DNA of 64,000 bases from Massilia sp. erpn. GTDB taxonomy: Bacteria; Pseudomonadota; Gammaproteobacteria; Burkholderiales; Burkholderiaceae_D. The DNA lies in assembly GCF_024400215.1 (NCBI RefSeq), contig NZ_CP053748.1:1178001-1242000 (forward strand), written 5' to 3'. A model generated the notes under the pieces. That model was not told the origin of the DNA, ran no database searches, and was given only the letters and a program-made list of their open reading frames with translations. How positions within the stretch are numbered: the stretch's first letter is position 1; the number at the start of each line of letters is the position of its first letter. The translations under genes and the position numbers were made by a program. Shown piece after piece: positions 1 through 9,800 of this stretch.

Positions 1-175
1 GCCGCGCGCGTGGCTGTGCGAGGCGGTGATGCGCTGCGCATCACTATGGATGAGGAGTGCGCTGAGAAAAGAAGTCATTGGCTGAAATACGGTATTGATT
101 GTCAATTTTAGCGCAGACCAGCCACACATCCCGCCCTATCATGGCTTCACCATCAACTGAAAAACGGAGCAAGCC

Positions 176-562
176 ATGCCGACCAAAACCTGGATGCAAA
201 ACGCGCTGAATGAAGTCCTGCAGCCGCAGGCCACTACCCAGACCTACGAAAAATACTTCGACCCGGATTATGTGCAGATAGTGGACGGCAAAACCCTGGA
301 CTATGCCGAAGCCACCCACCACTTCGGCATCGTGCGCGACAAGATGAAATCGCTGCGCATCACGATCAAGGACTTTGTGGCCGATGGCGACGCCATCGCC
401 GAAAGCCATATCGTCGATGGCGAAACCAGGGAAGGCGAGATCGTGCAGTTCGAGGTCATCGCCATCACCCGCCTGAGAGATGGCCGCATCTGGCGCCTGA
501 ACGAGCTGACGCGCCAGATCAAGGGAGGAGAGCATAGCCGCGACCTCGGCTCGCGCACCTGA
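176..562 (+). CDS. NTF2-like / SnoaL-like small protein
   Basis: A 128-residue soluble protein with no signal peptide or membrane segment. The length, the N-terminal helical part and the alternating strands (around residues 56-75 and 88-105) fit the nuclear transport factor 2 / SnoaL-like fold used by many small polyketide-cyclase-like and ester-binding proteins. The substrate cannot be inferred. A GGAG ribosome site lies just upstream of the ATG. It is a single gene with a short gap to the downstream methyltransferase. The fold call rests on overall sequence character and not on a diagnostic motif. Confidence 0.6.
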   Translation: MPTKTWMQNALNEVLQPQATTQTYEKYFDPDYVQIVDGKTLDYAEATHHFGIVRDKMKSLRITIKDFVADGDAIAESHIVDGETREGEIVQFEVIAITRLRDGRIWRLNELTRQIKGGEHSRDLGSRT

Positions 563-627
563 AGCACTGCCTGCACGATGGCGGAGAGTGCGCTAGAGTA
601 GCCACCTTCCGCCAACGAGGACCAAGC

Positions 628-1407
628 ATGACCGCCGACCAGCTCTATCACGATCCCGCACTCGCCCAGTTCTACGATGCGGAAAACGAATGGACCGAGG
701 GGCTGGAATACTGCCGGCGCCTGGCGGCGTCCTGCGCCTCGGTGCTGGACCTGGGCTGCGGCACCGGCCTGTTTGCTGCCACGCTGGCGCAGGAAGGCCG
801 CTGCGCCGTGACCGGCGCCGATCCCGCCGCCGCCATGCTGGATATCTCCAGGACGCGCAGCGGTGGCCATCTGGTGCGCTGGCTGCAGGCCGATGCCCGC
901 ACGCTGCGGCTCGACGAACGCTTCGACCTGATCGTGCTGACGGGTCACGCCTTTCAGGTTTTCCTGACGCGCGAGGACCAAGCGGCCGTGCTGCGCACTA
1001 TCGCCAACCATTTGCGGCCCAACGGGCGCTTCATCTTCGACAGCAGAAATCCGCTGGTGGAGGAATGGAAGGAGTGGACGCCGGAACAATCGCAAAGAAC
1101 GCTGACGCATCCTCGGCTGGGCGCAATCGAAGCATGGAACGATGTGTCGCGCGACGCGGCGAGCGGTGTAGTCAGCTACGACAGCTACTACCGCGTGCAG
1201 GCCAGCGGTCGCCTATATTCGGCACGCTCGCCGATTGCCTTTCCCCCTGAGGGCCAATTGGCCGAACTACTGGAAGAAGCAGGCCTGATCGCCACCTCAT
1301 GGCTGGGCGACTGGGACGAGCGCCCGTGCACCGCCGATGCGCCCGAGATCATCGTGGCGGGAACGCTGCAGGGCGTCCTCCCTCCCGCGGCGTCCACTGA
1401 AGGATGA
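628..1407 (+). CDS. class I SAM-dependent methyltransferase
   Basis: A 259-residue cytoplasmic methyltransferase. Residues 39-47 (VLDLGCGTG) are the glycine-rich AdoMet-binding motif I, and the acidic residue of motif II is in GADP near residue 65. A hydrophobic strand with LIVLTGHAFQ and a helix ending in LRPNGRFIFD give the usual Rossmann core. The C-terminal part resembles small-molecule methyltransferases of the Methyltransf_25 type; the acceptor is unknown. Its last 59 bases overlap the 3' end of the convergent EamA gene, so the tails of the two transcripts are antisense to each other. Confidence 0.8.
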   Translation: MTADQLYHDPALAQFYDAENEWTEGLEYCRRLAASCASVLDLGCGTGLFAATLAQEGRCAVTGADPAAAMLDISRTRSGGHLVRWLQADARTLRLDERFDLIVLTGHAFQVFLTREDQAAVLRTIANHLRPNGRFIFDSRNPLVEEWKEWTPEQSQRTLTHPRLGAIEAWNDVSRDAASGVVSYDSYYRVQASGRLYSARSPIAFPPEGQLAELLEEAGLIATSWLGDWDERPCTADAPEIIVAGTLQGVLPPAASTEG

Positions 1408-2314
1408 CGATGCCGCTGAGCAGGATCAGCGCACCGAGCACGCCGTACCAGCTCATCTGCTCATGCAGGACGAGCACGGCAAGGACGGTGGCGACCAGGG
1501 GTTCCAGCAAGCTGGCGATAGCGCCGCCGATGGCGCCCGTGCCTTTCAATCCATTCAGGAAAAGCGTCTGCGCAAGGGCCGTGGGAATCGCCGCCACATA
1601 CAGCAGCATCGCCCAGCCCGACCAGGAATAGCTGAGATGCAACCCCTGCTCCGGCCAGAACGGCAAGAGCAGCAGCGCGCCAATCGCAAAGCCAATTCCC
1701 CCCGCATGCGCGGCACTGCAAACGCTGCCGGCGGCGCGAGCGGCCAGCACATAGAAGGCCTGCAGCAAGGCGCAGGCGACAGCGATTGCCACGCCAACCC
1801 AGAAGCGATAGGTATCCGGATTCAAGTCCGTGGGCAGCCCAACCAGCAGTATCGTGCCGCCGATGGCGGCGGCCAGCGCCACCAGCGTGCGGACATGGAG
1901 GCGTTCCCGCAACCACAGCACCGAAATCAGCGCCACAAAAATGGGCGCGCCGCAAATGCTGATCAACACCGAAATGGCAACGCCGACGCGCTCGATCGCC
2001 AGCACATATGTCAGCTGGTAGAAGGCCATGCTGATCCCCAGCGCCAGCAGGACCAGCAGCCCTTTCGGCGTCAGCGGCGCCAGCCAGGTTCCCGCATGCA
2101 GGCGCGCCATCAGCAAGAGAAACGGCACGGACAATGCCAGCCGCAGAAAGCTGATCGACACCGCATCCGCGCCGCCGGCCGTCCCCAACGACTGGAAGAC
2201 GAGGCCCGTGGTGCCCCACAGGGCGGCAGCGCTCAGCACCGACACCCAGCCGCTCTTCACAGAACTGATGTCACCGCCAGACAGCAACTGCTGACTTGAA
2301 TTCAAGCGTCCCAT
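1349..2314 (-). CDS. EamA/DMT-family transporter
   Basis: A 321-residue inner-membrane protein with about ten hydrophobic segments and two internally related halves, as in the drug/metabolite transporter superfamily (RhaT/YdcZ/EamA type). Such proteins export or import small metabolites; the substrate cannot be told. The start has a good AAAGGG ribosome site seven bases upstream. It is transcribed divergently from a TetR-type regulator with about 150 bases between, the usual arrangement for a transporter controlled by its neighbour. Its 3' end overlaps the preceding methyltransferase gene. Confidence 0.85.
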   Translation of the reverse strand: MGRLNSSQQLLSGGDISSVKSGWVSVLSAAALWGTTGLVFQSLGTAGGADAVSISFLRLALSVPFLLLMARLHAGTWLAPLTPKGLLVLLALGISMAFYQLTYVLAIERVGVAISVLISICGAPIFVALISVLWLRERLHVRTLVALAAAIGGTILLVGLPTDLNPDTYRFWVGVAIAVACALLQAFYVLAARAAGSVCSAAHAGGIGFAIGALLLLPFWPEQGLHLSYSWSGWAMLLYVAAIPTALAQTLFLNGLKGTGAIGGAIASLLEPLVATVLAVLVLHEQMSWYGVLGALILLSGIVILQWTPREGGRPAAFPPR

Positions 2315-2402
2315 TTCGGCACCCTTTCAAGGAGAACAAGCTTCCGTATCGGCACCGGCGCTTGTGGCTCGCGGGAATATCCGCAGTTATAATAAACTCA
2401 AC

Positions 2403-2445
2403 TGTCAACGATGCCATCGTAGTCAACGTTGACACGCATGTCAAA
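2403..2445. promoter_or_regulatory. candidate operator between EamA gene and TetR-type regulator
   Basis: The divergent intergenic region has a perfect 12-bp palindrome GTCAACGTTGAC at 2422-2433, flanked by further TGTCAA half-sites at 2403-2408 and 2439-2444. TATAAT lies at 2388-2393. The cluster of TGTCAAC/GTTGACA arms suits a dimeric TetR-family repressor acting on both genes. The palindromes are seen in the sequence; assigning them to this regulator is inference. Confidence 0.45.
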
Positions 2446-2465
2446 TTTAAAAGGACAAGTGCAGC

Positions 2466-3047
2466 ATGGTGATGACCAGGCAGTTTGATGAGGAAATTCT
2501 GCTGAGCAGAGTGCTGGACGTGTTCTGGGCCCAAGGCTGGCAGGCCACCTCGATGAGCGATCTGGCCAGTGCCGCCAGCGTGCAGCGCGGCTCCCTCTAC
2601 CACGCATACGGCGACAAGGAGCGCCTGTTTCTGCTCGCCTTCGACCGCTATGCAGAACAGGTATTGGCGGAATCACGGACCGCCCTGGATGCGCCGACGG
2701 CCCGGGCCGCCCTGCAGCGCTTCTTCGAGGTTTCGATCGCCTGCATGACCGCGGGGACGCCGCAACGCGGCTGCTTCACGACCAAAACGGCCATGGAAAG
2801 CGGGCAGATCGGGACGGAGGTATATGGCCGGGTATGTACCCTGATGCAGGACATGGAAGCAGCGCTGGCCGAGGCGCTCGCCCGCGATACGGTGCGCCAG
2901 TCGCTCGTCCTGCCTCCAGACGAGGCGGCAAAGCTCATCCTGGCCTTCACCCGCGGGCTGGCCGTGATGGAGCGGCTGAAGCATGGCCCCGAACAGTTGC
3001 AGGCTTTGAGCCAGAGCATGATCGCCCTGGTTGCCACTGCCGGCTGA
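2466..3047 (+). CDS. TetR/AcrR-family transcriptional regulator
   Basis: A 193-residue one-component regulator. The N-terminal 50 residues form the TetR helix-turn-helix (TSMSDLASAASVQRGSLYH, recognition helix ending in the typical LYHAYGDKERL). The remainder is an all-helical ligand-binding domain with a CMTAG..RGCF segment typical of the AcrR-like subgroup with a TetR_C_16/33-type C-terminus. An AAAGGA ribosome site lies nine bases before the ATG. It probably represses itself and the divergent EamA transporter; the inducer is unknown. Confidence 0.85.
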   Translation: MVMTRQFDEEILLSRVLDVFWAQGWQATSMSDLASAASVQRGSLYHAYGDKERLFLLAFDRYAEQVLAESRTALDAPTARAALQRFFEVSIACMTAGTPQRGCFTTKTAMESGQIGTEVYGRVCTLMQDMEAALAEALARDTVRQSLVLPPDEAAKLILAFTRGLAVMERLKHGPEQLQALSQSMIALVATAG

Positions 3048-3542
3048 AAAGCAAGCAAGAGGCTCCCGTTCCGGCTCCGACCGCAGTTGCGCTATCAGCC
3101 ACCAATCGCCAACTCTCTGGGCCTCGCTCCAATCAGCTCCCTGCGACCTGATTTCGCCGGAAAACTCAAGATCATTCTGGATGGCTTCTGCGAGCATAAC
3201 TGCCCGGCCACAAGATCTGACTTTTGAAGACGGCCTTATGTCTATGGCCTTGACCAATTCATTGACTGAACCCGTCAAAACCCCTTGGATATATGCCCCC
3301 TGCATCCCCGCCTTCTATGCATTTTCAGCCGTGTACCTAGGCTCCAGGAAGCCGAGGAAATAGCTGCTGCTGCGCAACTTGGATATTTTTAGAGCGACCT
3401 TACCGGCTTGGGTTTCATAGCGGTGGTCACTACCAGCTCCCTACTGCTCATTGTCAACGACGCTGTACATTGGAGATGAACAAGCTGTCGTAGTGGTGCT
3501 TCCGGACGATACCATGGTAAAATCCCAAAATAGGATATACAT
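3048..3542. other. gene-poor stretch before the R-M island
   Basis: About 495 bases without a convincing gene. On the minus strand from about 3305 to 3050 the open frame reads with fairly normal amino-acid composition (for example AEAIQNDLEFSGEI and WWLIAQLRSEPE), but it has no clear start signal and then runs antisense through the regulator gene, so it may be a decayed remnant. From about 3380 the base composition becomes visibly more AT-rich, marking the left edge of the R-M island. Confidence 0.3.
3518..3540 (+). promoter_or_regulatory. methyltransferase promoter with candidate controller-protein box
   Basis: TAAAAT at 3518-3523 is a plausible -10 element, followed by the box CCCAAAATAGGATAT at 3524-3538, which would cover the transcription start and the AGGA ribosome site. 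The same 15 bases with one change occur upstream of the controller gene at 5362-5376. A controller bound here would block methyltransferase transcription, as in Esp1396I-type systems. The sequence match is observed; the function is inference. Confidence 0.5.
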
Positions 3543-4373
3543 ATGAATTCACAAACCCAACTTGCGCTAGTCGCAGACGATGTGATCGAGGCAGCTCCCG
3601 GCACAAAATCTAAACGCGTCCAAGGCGGCATCGCCACTTCCAATGTGGTTATGTCAGCGTTCGTCTCTGGTAACGCCGAAGTCTTTCCACAAATTCTTGA
3701 CCTACACGTCCCGGATGGTGCGCGCATTGCCGATGTAACATTCGGCACAGGTGTGTTTTGGAAGAACGTGGACCTTAGTCGATATGAGTTGATTGCCACC
3801 GACCTCGCCGACGGCGTTGATGCACGCGCGCTGCCATACGGGGACGAGAGCCTGGACGCTTGGGTTTTCGATCCGCCCTACATGGAAGGTCTGCTCCGCA
3901 ACAACGTCGAGCACAAAGCTGGTGGCGGTAGCCACGCTGCGTTCCGCGAGTATTACAGCAACGGTAACGAGAAAAGCCAAGAAGATGCGCCAAAGTGGCA
4001 CGCTGCGGTTTCGGACCTGTATTACAGAGCTGGCCATGAGGCTGCACGCGTGCTAAAGCCCAAAGGCATTGCAATCGTAAAGTGCCAGGACGAAGTCTCA
4101 GCAAATCGGCAGTGGCTGACGCATGTTGAAATTATCAACTACTACGAGCAGCTAGGCTTTTACTCTAAAGACCTATTCGTAGTTGTGCGACAAAACAAGG
4201 CTGCCATTGCTCGCCTAAAGAAGCAGGTGCATGCCAGAAAAAACCACAGCTATTTCTTGGTATTCGTCAAAATGCCGAAAGGGAAAAAACTTTCACAGAT
4301 GCGTACCACTGCTGCCGTGAAGAAATCGGCACCGGTTCTAGCAGAGCCGATGCCTGAGGATAAAGATTCCTAG
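3543..4373 (+). CDS. Type II DNA methyltransferase (N6-adenine or N4-cytosine)
   Basis: A 276-residue AdoMet-dependent DNA amino-methyltransferase. [10 protein letters not shown] (residues 64-73) is the motif I position and FDPPY (109-113) is the catalytic DPPY motif IV of amino-group DNA methyltransferases. [14 protein letters not shown] is a later core strand. It should protect host DNA from the neighbouring endonuclease. The gene runs convergently into the endonuclease gene, and both stop codons lie inside one CTAG at 4370-4373. Base composition is lower in GC than the flanks, as expected of an acquired R-M system. The target sequence cannot be read from the protein; an orphan modification role is less likely given the neighbours. 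Confidence 0.82.
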   Translation: MNSQTQLALVADDVIEAAPGTKSKRVQGGIATSNVVMSAFVSGNAEVFPQILDLHVPDGARIADVTFGTGVFWKNVDLSRYELIATDLADGVDARALPYGDESLDAWVFDPPYMEGLLRNNVEHKAGGGSHAAFREYYSNGNEKSQEDAPKWHAAVSDLYYRAGHEAARVLKPKGIAIVKCQDEVSANRQWLTHVEIINYYEQLGFYSKDLFVVVRQNKAAIARLKKQVHARKNHSYFLVFVKMPKGKKLSQMRTTAAVKKSAPVLAEPMPEDKDS

Positions 4374-5101
4374 TCCACCACTGAGCGCACTGGTACTTCC
4401 GGCACCTCCGGCCCTACACCTGCCTCACGCTCGACAACTATCCGGTCGAGCAGGGTGAAGATGTTCGTAACAAACGGCTCTTGCACTGGCCAAGTCACTG
4501 GGATGAGCGAAGGGAGCAGCGCAGCGCGCTGAGCCTCGTTGTATTTGCGAAAAGTGTTCTGCGGTAGGTCACGATTCAGTGCAAAAGCAAACTCCCATTT
4601 CCCATTGAAGGCGTAACAGTTCACCGCCAATACGTCAAATTCGCCACGCAGCAAACAAGTAGTCTCGAGCGTCGATCCATCCTTGAATTCAACCTTGCGT
4701 CGGTCGCTTGCGTCAACTTGGCTGCGTCCTGTGCAGGTTCCATCAGGAAGACGCTTGACGAGATTCGTCTGTAATGACTTCACTTCCACGATGAATTCGT
4801 GACCCTTGTATTTAAACCGGCGGTCACCCTTACGCTTGCGGTTGTGGTCGTCATCTTTCTGGGCTTCGGTGATGTCTGGGTTATTAAGAAACATCTCGTG
4901 GAACTTCCATTCTGCGATGTATCCCTGCGTAACACCACGAAGGCTTGGGTTCGAATCTACGATGATTGTAAACTCGTCATGAGTCAGCTCCCAACGGTCG
5001 AGAATAGGTACAGGCTTTTTCTCCAAAGGTTCACTAGGCTCAACATCAAGTTTGTCGAGCAGATCATCCCCGGTTACGTTTTCCAAGCTCAAAGATTTCA
5101 T
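4370..5101 (-). CDS. probable Type II restriction endonuclease, PD-(D/E)XK fold
   Basis: A 243-residue protein not recognised as a named enzyme. Near the middle it shows the nuclease core: E64 in [10 protein letters not shown] as a helix acid, then D93 in [10 protein letters not shown] and E106-x-K108 in EFIVEVKS, giving D-x12-E-x-K. The surroundings (a basic [14 protein letters not shown] loop and strands [11 protein letters not shown]) fit a PD-(D/E)XK nuclease that cuts unmodified DNA. Its start overlaps the stop of the XRE controller gene (ATGA), implying translational coupling, and it converges on the methyltransferase. Length and context support a Type II enzyme; a nicking or modification-dependent enzyme remains possible. 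Confidence 0.75.
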   Translation of the reverse strand: MKSLSLENVTGDDLLDKLDVEPSEPLEKKPVPILDRWELTHDEFTIIVDSNPSLRGVTQGYIAEWKFHEMFLNNPDITEAQKDDDHNRKRKGDRRFKYKGHEFIVEVKSLQTNLVKRLPDGTCTGRSQVDASDRRKVEFKDGSTLETTCLLRGEFDVLAVNCYAFNGKWEFAFALNRDLPQNTFRKYNEAQRAALLPSLIPVTWPVQEPFVTNIFTLLDRIVVEREAGVGPEVPEVPVRSVVD

Positions 5102-5331
5102 GGTCCGCCAATTATTTTGCTCAATACAGCAACGGGATCTGCGTTCAGCGCACGACAGACCTCAATAAACTCGATAACATCGAGCCGTCGCTCCCCTTGC
5201 TCCAACTTGCTTATAAACGACTGTGGTTTCGAAAGCCTGTCAGCGACCTCCAATTGCGTCAGCCCAGCTGCATGCCTCGCTTCAATTAGCGCTTTCTGGA
5301 GTGCTTCATATGATGCTTCGATTGTAAACAT
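5098..5331 (-). CDS. XRE-family controller (C) protein of the R-M system
   Basis: A 77-residue single-domain Cro/C1-type helix-turn-helix protein, the usual size for R-M controller proteins. Residues 25-50 ([22 protein letters not shown]) form the HTH with its characteristic SKLEQGERR end. It overlaps the endonuclease start by four bases, so both are made from one transcript. No Shine-Dalgarno sequence precedes the ATG, and a TAAGAT -10 lies about 7-12 bases upstream, so a leaderless mRNA is likely, as reported for several C genes. It is expected to activate itself and the endonuclease, and to repress the methyltransferase gene. Confidence 0.8.
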   Translation of the reverse strand: MFTIEASYEALQKALIEARHAAGLTQLEVADRLSKPQSFISKLEQGERRLDVIEFIEVCRALNADPVAVLSKIIGGP

Positions 5332-5376
5332 CCCAACATCTTAGAACCTAAGTTGGGATAACCCAAAAAAGGATAT
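5330..5376 (-). promoter_or_regulatory. controller-gene promoter and candidate C-boxes
   Basis: Read toward the controller gene, TTGGGT (5366-5361) and TAAGAT (5343-5338) are spaced 17 bases, placing transcription start at the ATG. The region is packed with symmetry: TTGGG-TTAT-CCCAA across 5366-5353, CTTAG-GTT-CTAAG across 5352-5340, and 8-bp arms ATCCCAAC (5330-5337) / GTTGGGAT (5352-5359). CCCAAAAAAGGATAT at 5362-5376 matches 14 of 15 bases of the box before the methyltransferase. These fit two tandem operator sites of a C protein. Binding is inferred. Confidence 0.5.
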
Positions 5377-5490
5377 TTGAGCACTAAGCAGTTACGCGAG
5401 ATTTACTGTCGACGCTTCCTATAATTTTCCATGATGGAATTAATTTCATCATGCTGACCAGAGTATTTCATTACGCTACCTACAAACAAA

Positions 5491-5523
5491 AATACCTGAT
5501 TTCAATGAGAAATCAGGTATTTT
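5491..5523 (-). terminator. Rho-independent terminator of ychF
   Basis: A perfect 14-bp stem (AAATACCTGATTTC at 5491-5504 and its complement at 5510-5523) with a five-base loop. On the minus strand it is followed by a T-rich tract, 57-90 bases after the ychF stop. A shorter T run on the other side may let it also insulate the R-M island. Confidence 0.75.
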
Positions 5524-5579
5524 CTGAAGCTTCACAATACTACGTTACATCGCACTTCCAAAAATATCACAATGACAAC

Positions 5580-6671
<1,092 letters not shown>

Positions 6672-6877
6672 GGAAAACCTTTAATGATAGTGTTCTGCTA
6701 CGGACGCTGCCGCAAATAGAACGAGATTGTACCGCAGAACGGCCCCGATTCCCGCCAAAAGCCGCGGCTTGCCCAGTTTCCCCGAATCATTAAGCACGGT
6801 GCCGAAATGTGATATCGTGGAGCAACAATAGCAAATCGACAAGCGCCAGCAAGGGCAAGTCAGGAGAAGAAGAATTC

Positions 6878-9800
6878 ATGGACCTGTTATGGTTAATCGT
6901 CAGCATCATCCTGTTCCGGATGGTGTGGACAGCGCGCAAGGATGCGCGCGCAGCCGCCACCCTGGCGCGCGATCTGAAAAAGGATGTACGGGCGCTGGAA
7001 GAGCAGATTGCCGTCTTGCAGAAAACCGCCCAGCCACCGCAAAGCGCGCCATCGCCGGCCAGCCTGGTACTGCCGGCGATGGCGCCAACGCCACTTGCCG
7101 CTGTCACCGAATCGATGCCGGTACAGGACGAGGTCGAGGCCTGGGAGCGGCAAGTGCGGGTGGACAGCGCATCTGCTGCCACTCCGTCCACCACGCCCGC
7201 GGTCCGCACCGATAGCGCCGCTGCCGCGCATCACAGCGGTGCCGCGGCGCCAGTTGCGACGCCACTCAGCGACGAGGAAGCCTTTACCGCCGCCGACGAC
7301 GCCGCGGAGGCGGCCGCCTACGATGAAGCGCGCGCACCGCAGCAGCCAGCCCGGCCGGCCACACCGCCGCCACCGCCCCAGCCGCCGCAATGGCTGGTGG
7401 CGGCCAAAGCCTGGCTGTTCGGCGGCAATCTGGTGGCGAAGGTCGGCCTGCTGATCCTGTTCATCGGCGTCAGCTTCCTGCTCAAATACACGGCGGCGCG
7501 CGTGACGGTGCCGATCGAATTCCGCCTGGCCGGCATCGTGCTGGCCGATATCGCGCTGCTGGCCTGGGCCTGGCGCATCCGCGAAAAACGGCCCGCCATC
7601 AGCCTGCCCGCGCAGGGCACGGCGCTGGCGATGCTGATGCTGGTGACGTTCGGCGCTTTCCGCATCTATCACCTGATACCGGGCGGCCTGGCGTTCGCCG
7701 TGCTGTTCGTGCTAACCGCCTTCACCTGCCTGCTGGCCGTGCTGCAGAACGCGCAGTGGCTGGCCATTTTCGGCATCGTCGGCGGCTTTGCCGCGCCCAT
7801 CCTCGCCTCCACCGGCGGCGGCAGCCATATCGGCCTGTTCTCGTATTACGCGCTGCTCAACGCGGGCGTGCTGGCCATCGCCCTGCTGCGCTCCTGGCGC
7901 GCACTTAATCTGCTCGGCTTTGCCTTCACTTTCGCCATCGGCACGGCCTGGGGCGTGCTGCGCTACGAACCGGAGAACTATCTCTCGGCCCAGCTTTTCC
8001 TGCTGCTGTTCTTCCTCTACTACGTCGGTATCGCCATCGCTTATGCGCACAAGCAGGCGCCGCGCCTCAAGCATTATGTGGACGGCACCCTGGTCTTCGG
8101 CACGCCGATGCTGGCCGCCAGCCTGCAATTCTCGCTGGTGAAAGGCATGGAATTCGGCATGGCGCTGTCGGCCATGGCGCTCGGCTTGTTTTATGCGGTG
8201 CTGGCCCTGGCGCTGGCGCGCCGGCGCGAACGCTATGGCTTGCTGGTGGATGCCTTGCTCGCGCTGGCCATCGTCTTCGGCACGCTGGCGATTCCGTTTG
8301 CGCTCGATGGACGCTGGACTTCGGCCGCATGGGCGCTGGAAGGCACGGGCATCGTCTGGGTCGGCTTGCGCCAGCGCCAGCCATTAGCCTGGGGTTTTGG
8401 CCTGCTGGTGCAGGCGGGAGCCTGGGTCTCCTTCCTGGGCGCCATCAGCGGCATCGATACGCAAGCGGCCCTGCATTCGAATCTGTGGCTGGGCTTCCTG
8501 TTGCTGGCGGCGGCCGCCTTCATGATGGCGCTGCAATTCCGCGCGCAACAGGGCGAACAGACGCCGCCCGCCTTCCGCCTGCTGGCCGCCCTCTTCCTCG
8601 GCGGTGCGGCCCTGTGGCTGACTGGCGGCGCGTGGACAGAAATCTTCCTGCGCACCAGCGGCAGCACCATGAGCAATCTGCTGATGGCCAGCGCCCTGTT
8701 CACCGCCGCTGCCCTGGGCTGGATTGCGCGCCGCATGGCGTGGAGCCTGGCGGGCAGCTTCGCGCTGGCGGTGCAAGGCCTGGCCGGCCTGACCTTGCTG
8801 ATGCTGCTGGCGAGCCAGTGGCCGGGCTTCCCCGTGCCATCCAATCTGTTCGACACGCCCGCTCTGGGCGGCATGCTGCTCCTGGCCGGAGCGCTGTTCA
8901 GCAGCTGGAGCCTGATGCGCCATGGCGGCAAGGAGCTGGCCGGCCTGTCGCCGCTGTGCCTGGCCTGGTCGGGACTGTGGTGGCTGCTGATGGTCGCGCC
9001 CATCCTCGCCGGCTGGCTGACCACTCATTACGCTCTACTCAACAACAGCAATCCTGTCATGAGCGAATTGCCATGGCCCGCCTACTGCCTGCTGATCGCC
9101 ATCAGCACCCCGGCCGCCATGCGCATGGCGCACCGGCTGGCCTGGCCCGATCTGCGCTGGGCCGCGGCGCCGGCCTGGGCGCTGCTGTTCGCCGTCACGC
9201 TGCACATGCTGACCCTCATGTATGCCGAAGACAGGCTGCCGGCCGGCGCGCCGTGGGTGGCGTATGCCGCACTGCTGCTGATGAACGAATGGCTGATGCG
9301 CGTCTGGCAGCGCTGCGGCTGGGACTTGCCCGCGCCGGCGCTGAAAGCGCTGCATACGGTGCGCAGCGCCGGTCCATGGCTGATGATCTGGCCGGTCGCT
9401 TCGCATTGGATCGCGCGCTGGCTGCAAGGCGGCAGCATGGCCGAAACCGAGCGCCTGGCGCAGGCCGGATGGACCGTCAACGGCAGCTGGGCGCACTTCC
9501 TGCCCGCCTGGCTGATGATGGGCGTGCTGGCCTGGACCATGCGCCGCAGCCGCAGCGGCGGCTGGCCGGTGGCGCCGCTGCCGGACTGGTATCGGTACTG
9601 CCTGATTCCGCTGGGCTGCATCTGGTCGGTCCTGCTGCTGGCCGTCTGGAACCTGACGCAGAACGGCGCCATGGCACCCCTGCCCTACCTACCCCTGCTC
9701 AATCCCCTGGACCTGAGCAGCGCCTTCGCCATGCTGCTGGCCGTGAGCTGCTATCGGCTGCTGCACGAGCGCCTGCAACCATGGCGCGACAAGCTGCTGG

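Noticed and set aside
1..175. Possible gene end at the left edge
   Set aside because: No frame could be tied to a recognisable protein in so short a stretch.
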